Shown one piece after another: positions 5,693 through 7,070 of a stretch of 7,070 nucleotides of DNA; position 1 is the stretch's first letter; each line of letters begins with the position of its first letter. Location of the stretch: assembly GCA_016210245.1 (NCBI GenBank), contig JACQUR010000440.1, forward strand, positions 1-7,070. The letters run 5' to 3'. A program made the translations under genes and the position numbers. Source of the stretch: Chloroflexota bacterium (GTDB lineage: Bacteria; Chloroflexota; UBA6077; JACQUR01). Below the pieces are notes generated by a model that worked only from the letters and a program-made list of their open reading frames with translations, searched no databases and was not told the DNA's origin.

Positions 5693-6931
5693 CTAGGCGC
5701 GGGGGGCGACCAGGATCTCCTCGCGCGGCCAGTGGTCGATCAGTTCGGCGCCGTGCTCGGTGACCACTACCCCGTCCTCCAGGCGCACCCCGCCCACGCC
5801 GGGCTCCCCTTCACGGGCCTCGACGGCGAGCGTCATCCCCACCTCGAAGACCTGCGGGTGGTCGAGCGACCACTGGCGGTTGATGATCGGGTAGCCATAG
5901 TGGTAGAGGCCGATGCCGTGGCCGATCTCCAGGGTGAGCACCTCCGCCTCGTCCTGGTAGCCCCACTTCGAGGCCGGCGGGAAGTGCTGCGCCGCGTCAG
6001 CCGTCGTGGCCCCCGGCTTGATCGCCTCGATCACCCGGTCCAGGCGCTCGACCAGCGTCTTGTACCAGTCCTTCGCCCGCTGGTCCGGCGCCCGCCCGAT
6101 GGAGAAGGTGCGGTAGTAGCAGCACTTGTAGCCGAGATAGCCGATGTTGCAGAACGCGGCGTAGGCGAGGTCGCCATACTCCAGGATGCGCCCGGTGCGC
6201 TCGAACGCGCGGTCGAAGCTGGTCGGCCCGCTGCGGAAGTGGCCGGGCGGGATCTCGTCCGCGCCAGCCTGTTGCGCGGCGAGCATGGCTTGTCGGGAGA
6301 CCTCGACGTCGATGGCGCCCGGCTTGAGCAGCTCCCAGGCGCGGGCCCAGGCGGCGTCGCCGGCCGCGAAGGCCATCTTCAGGCAGTTGATCTCGTCCAC
6401 TGTCTTGGTCGTGGTCGCCTCCAGCATCAGCGACCCGCCGTCGACGGTCTTGATGCCCCGCGCGGCCAGCGCCTGCTGCGCCCGCCCGTCGAAGCCCACC
6501 ACGCCCAGCGGCTCGCCCGCCAGGCCGCGCTCCTCCAGCTCGCGGTACACGCCTTCGGCGAAGAGCCTGGCCTCCTCGCCCGCCGCCTCCGGCCCGCAGC
6601 CGCTCACCCAGGCGCGGGCCAGCCGCCAGTGCTTGATCCTGGGCACCTGGGAGGGGTACATGTGGATCCAGCCGGCGTGGTGGAAGACCACCGGGTCCTG
6701 TTCGGCGAAGAACAGCACGTACCATAACTGGGGCTGGAACTCCGGGCCGCGCAGCCCGGTCAGGTAGCGCGTGTTCTCTGGACGGGCCGCCAGCAGGGCG
6801 GGCACGTTGTGCTGGCGCAGCGTCTGGCGCGCTTTCTCGGCCCGCTCCTGGCGCATGCGCTCGACGTTGATCCGTTCCTGCCAGTCGGCAATCGAGGTGC
6901 CAAAGGTTAGCTCCGGCGCCATGCGAACCAT
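5693..6931 (-). CDS. M24 (aminopeptidase P/creatinase-like) family protein with altered metal site
   Basis: The protein is 412 residues from ATG 6931, which has a GGGGGG six bases upstream; TTG 6934 directly before it would give 413. An N-terminal creatinase-type domain (about 30-170, including LLAARPENTRYLTGLRGPE) is followed by the C-terminal pita-bread fold (about 175-400). Numbered from TTG 6934, conserved elements include GDLAYAAF (254-261), GYKCCYYRTFSIG (268-280), GHGIGL (338-343, H339), VEAREGEPG (371-379, E372) and GVRLEDGVVVTEHG (382-395, E386). Family peptidases bind two metals through two Asp, one His and two Glu. Here His and both Glu remain, but aligning on the RTF motif puts A260 or F261 at the first Asp and C272 at the second. 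It may be a non-peptidase lyase or hydrolase, use one metal, or be a pseudoenzyme. Prolidase, creatinase and DMSP lyase DddP are relatives, none fitting exactly. It is transcribed alone, converging on RNase J. The substrate is unknown. Confidence 0.9.
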   Translation of the reverse strand: MVRMAPELTFGTSIADWQERINVERMRQERAEKARQTLRQHNVPALLAARPENTRYLTGLRGPEFQPQLWYVLFFAEQDPVVFHHAGWIHMYPSQVPRIKHWRLARAWVSGCGPEAAGEEARLFAEGVYRELEERGLAGEPLGVVGFDGRAQQALAARGIKTVDGGSLMLEATTTKTVDEINCLKMAFAAGDAAWARAWELLKPGAIDVEVSRQAMLAAQQAGADEIPPGHFRSGPTSFDRAFERTGRILEYGDLAYAAFCNIGYLGYKCCYYRTFSIGRAPDQRAKDWYKTLVERLDRVIEAIKPGATTADAAQHFPPASKWGYQDEAEVLTLEIGHGIGLYHYGYPIINRQWSLDHPQVFEVGMTLAVEAREGEPGVGGVRLEDGVVVTEHGAELIDHWPREEILVAPRA

Positions 6932-7000
6932 CAAGGCCCCCCATATTGGATTTTGCTGATCGCTACATAGAGTCTAAACACCGCTCGAGATCCGCAGTCC

Positions 7001-7070
7001 GTAGCGCGGGGGCTTGTCCCCCGCCCCCCACCCCCCAACCAGCGTGCCCGCGGGCGGGGGGCAAACCCCC
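7001..7070. repeat. Pair of inverted REP-like GC hairpins, second cut by window end
   Basis: The first unit is GTAG (7001-7004) followed by the hairpin GCGGGGG-CTTGT-CCCCCGC (7006-7024). GTAG directly before an imperfect GC palindrome is the layout of REP elements mobilised by REP-associated tyrosine transposases. After a C-rich spacer and the palindrome GCCCGCGGGC (7046-7055), a second unit, GCGGGGGGCAAACCCCC, starts at 7054 and runs off the window. It resembles the reverse complement of the first (GCGGGGGACAAGCCCCC, two differences), so the two form an inverted pair as in bacterial interspersed mosaic elements. The minus strand of the spacer also has long G runs that could form a quadruplex. 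It lies upstream of the M24 gene; no transposase is visible here. Confidence 0.7.

Noticed and set aside
5693..6931. DMSP lyase DddP
   Set aside because: DddP is an M24 relative but keeps aspartate metal ligands that are replaced here, and no DMSP-related genes are nearby.
6935..7000. Promoter for the M24 gene (TTTAGA, 17 bases, CAAAAT on the minus strand)
   Set aside because: Only 4 of 6 matches in each box with no extra support; too weak to annotate.

Overview
This is a GC-rich bacterial window with tightly packed genes. It carries an S-adenosylmethionine (SAM) by-product recycling operon on the minus strand, an RNase J gene on the plus strand, and an M24 (aminopeptidase-P/creatinase-like) protein on the minus strand. 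RNase J, riboswitch-controlled mtnA-mtnP genes and intergenic inverted repeats built from short tandem units suggest a Chloroflexota-type organism (Roseiflexus/Chloroflexus relatives). That placement is recall-based, and no marker gene proves it.

Layout. 1-586 (minus): N-terminal 195 residues of S-adenosylhomocysteine hydrolase, cut by the window edge. 601-680: heptanucleotide inverted repeat. 665-3506 (minus): three genes joined by ATGA stop/start overlaps, in transcription order mtnA, mtnP and a PfkB-family kinase. 3542-3721 (minus): the mtnA leader, holding a complete SAM-I (S-box) riboswitch with a recognisable antiterminator/terminator switch, and a promoter at 3751-3779. 3837-3865 (plus): divergent promoter for RNase J (3883-5574). 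5581-5677: perfect 40-bp inverted repeat between the converging RNase J and M24 genes. 5693-6931 (minus): M24 protein lacking two canonical metal ligands. 6935-7000: short M24 upstream region with no convincing promoter. 7001-7070: two oppositely oriented REP-like GC hairpins, the second cut by the window end.

How the genes work together. SAM use yields 5'-methylthioadenosine (MTA) and S-adenosylhomocysteine (SAH). MtnP phosphorolyses MTA to adenine and methylthioribose-1-phosphate, MtnA isomerises the latter to the ribulose form, and AhcY splits SAH to homocysteine and adenosine. The riboswitch should stop transcription of mtnA-mtnP-kinase when SAM is plentiful and allow it when SAM is scarce. 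The PfkB kinase has no required step in this pathway, because MtnP already makes the phosphorylated sugar. It could phosphorylate adenosine released by AhcY, but this is inference. The strongest unexplained items are this kinase, the altered M24 metal site, and the three different inverted-repeat structures in the intergenic gaps.
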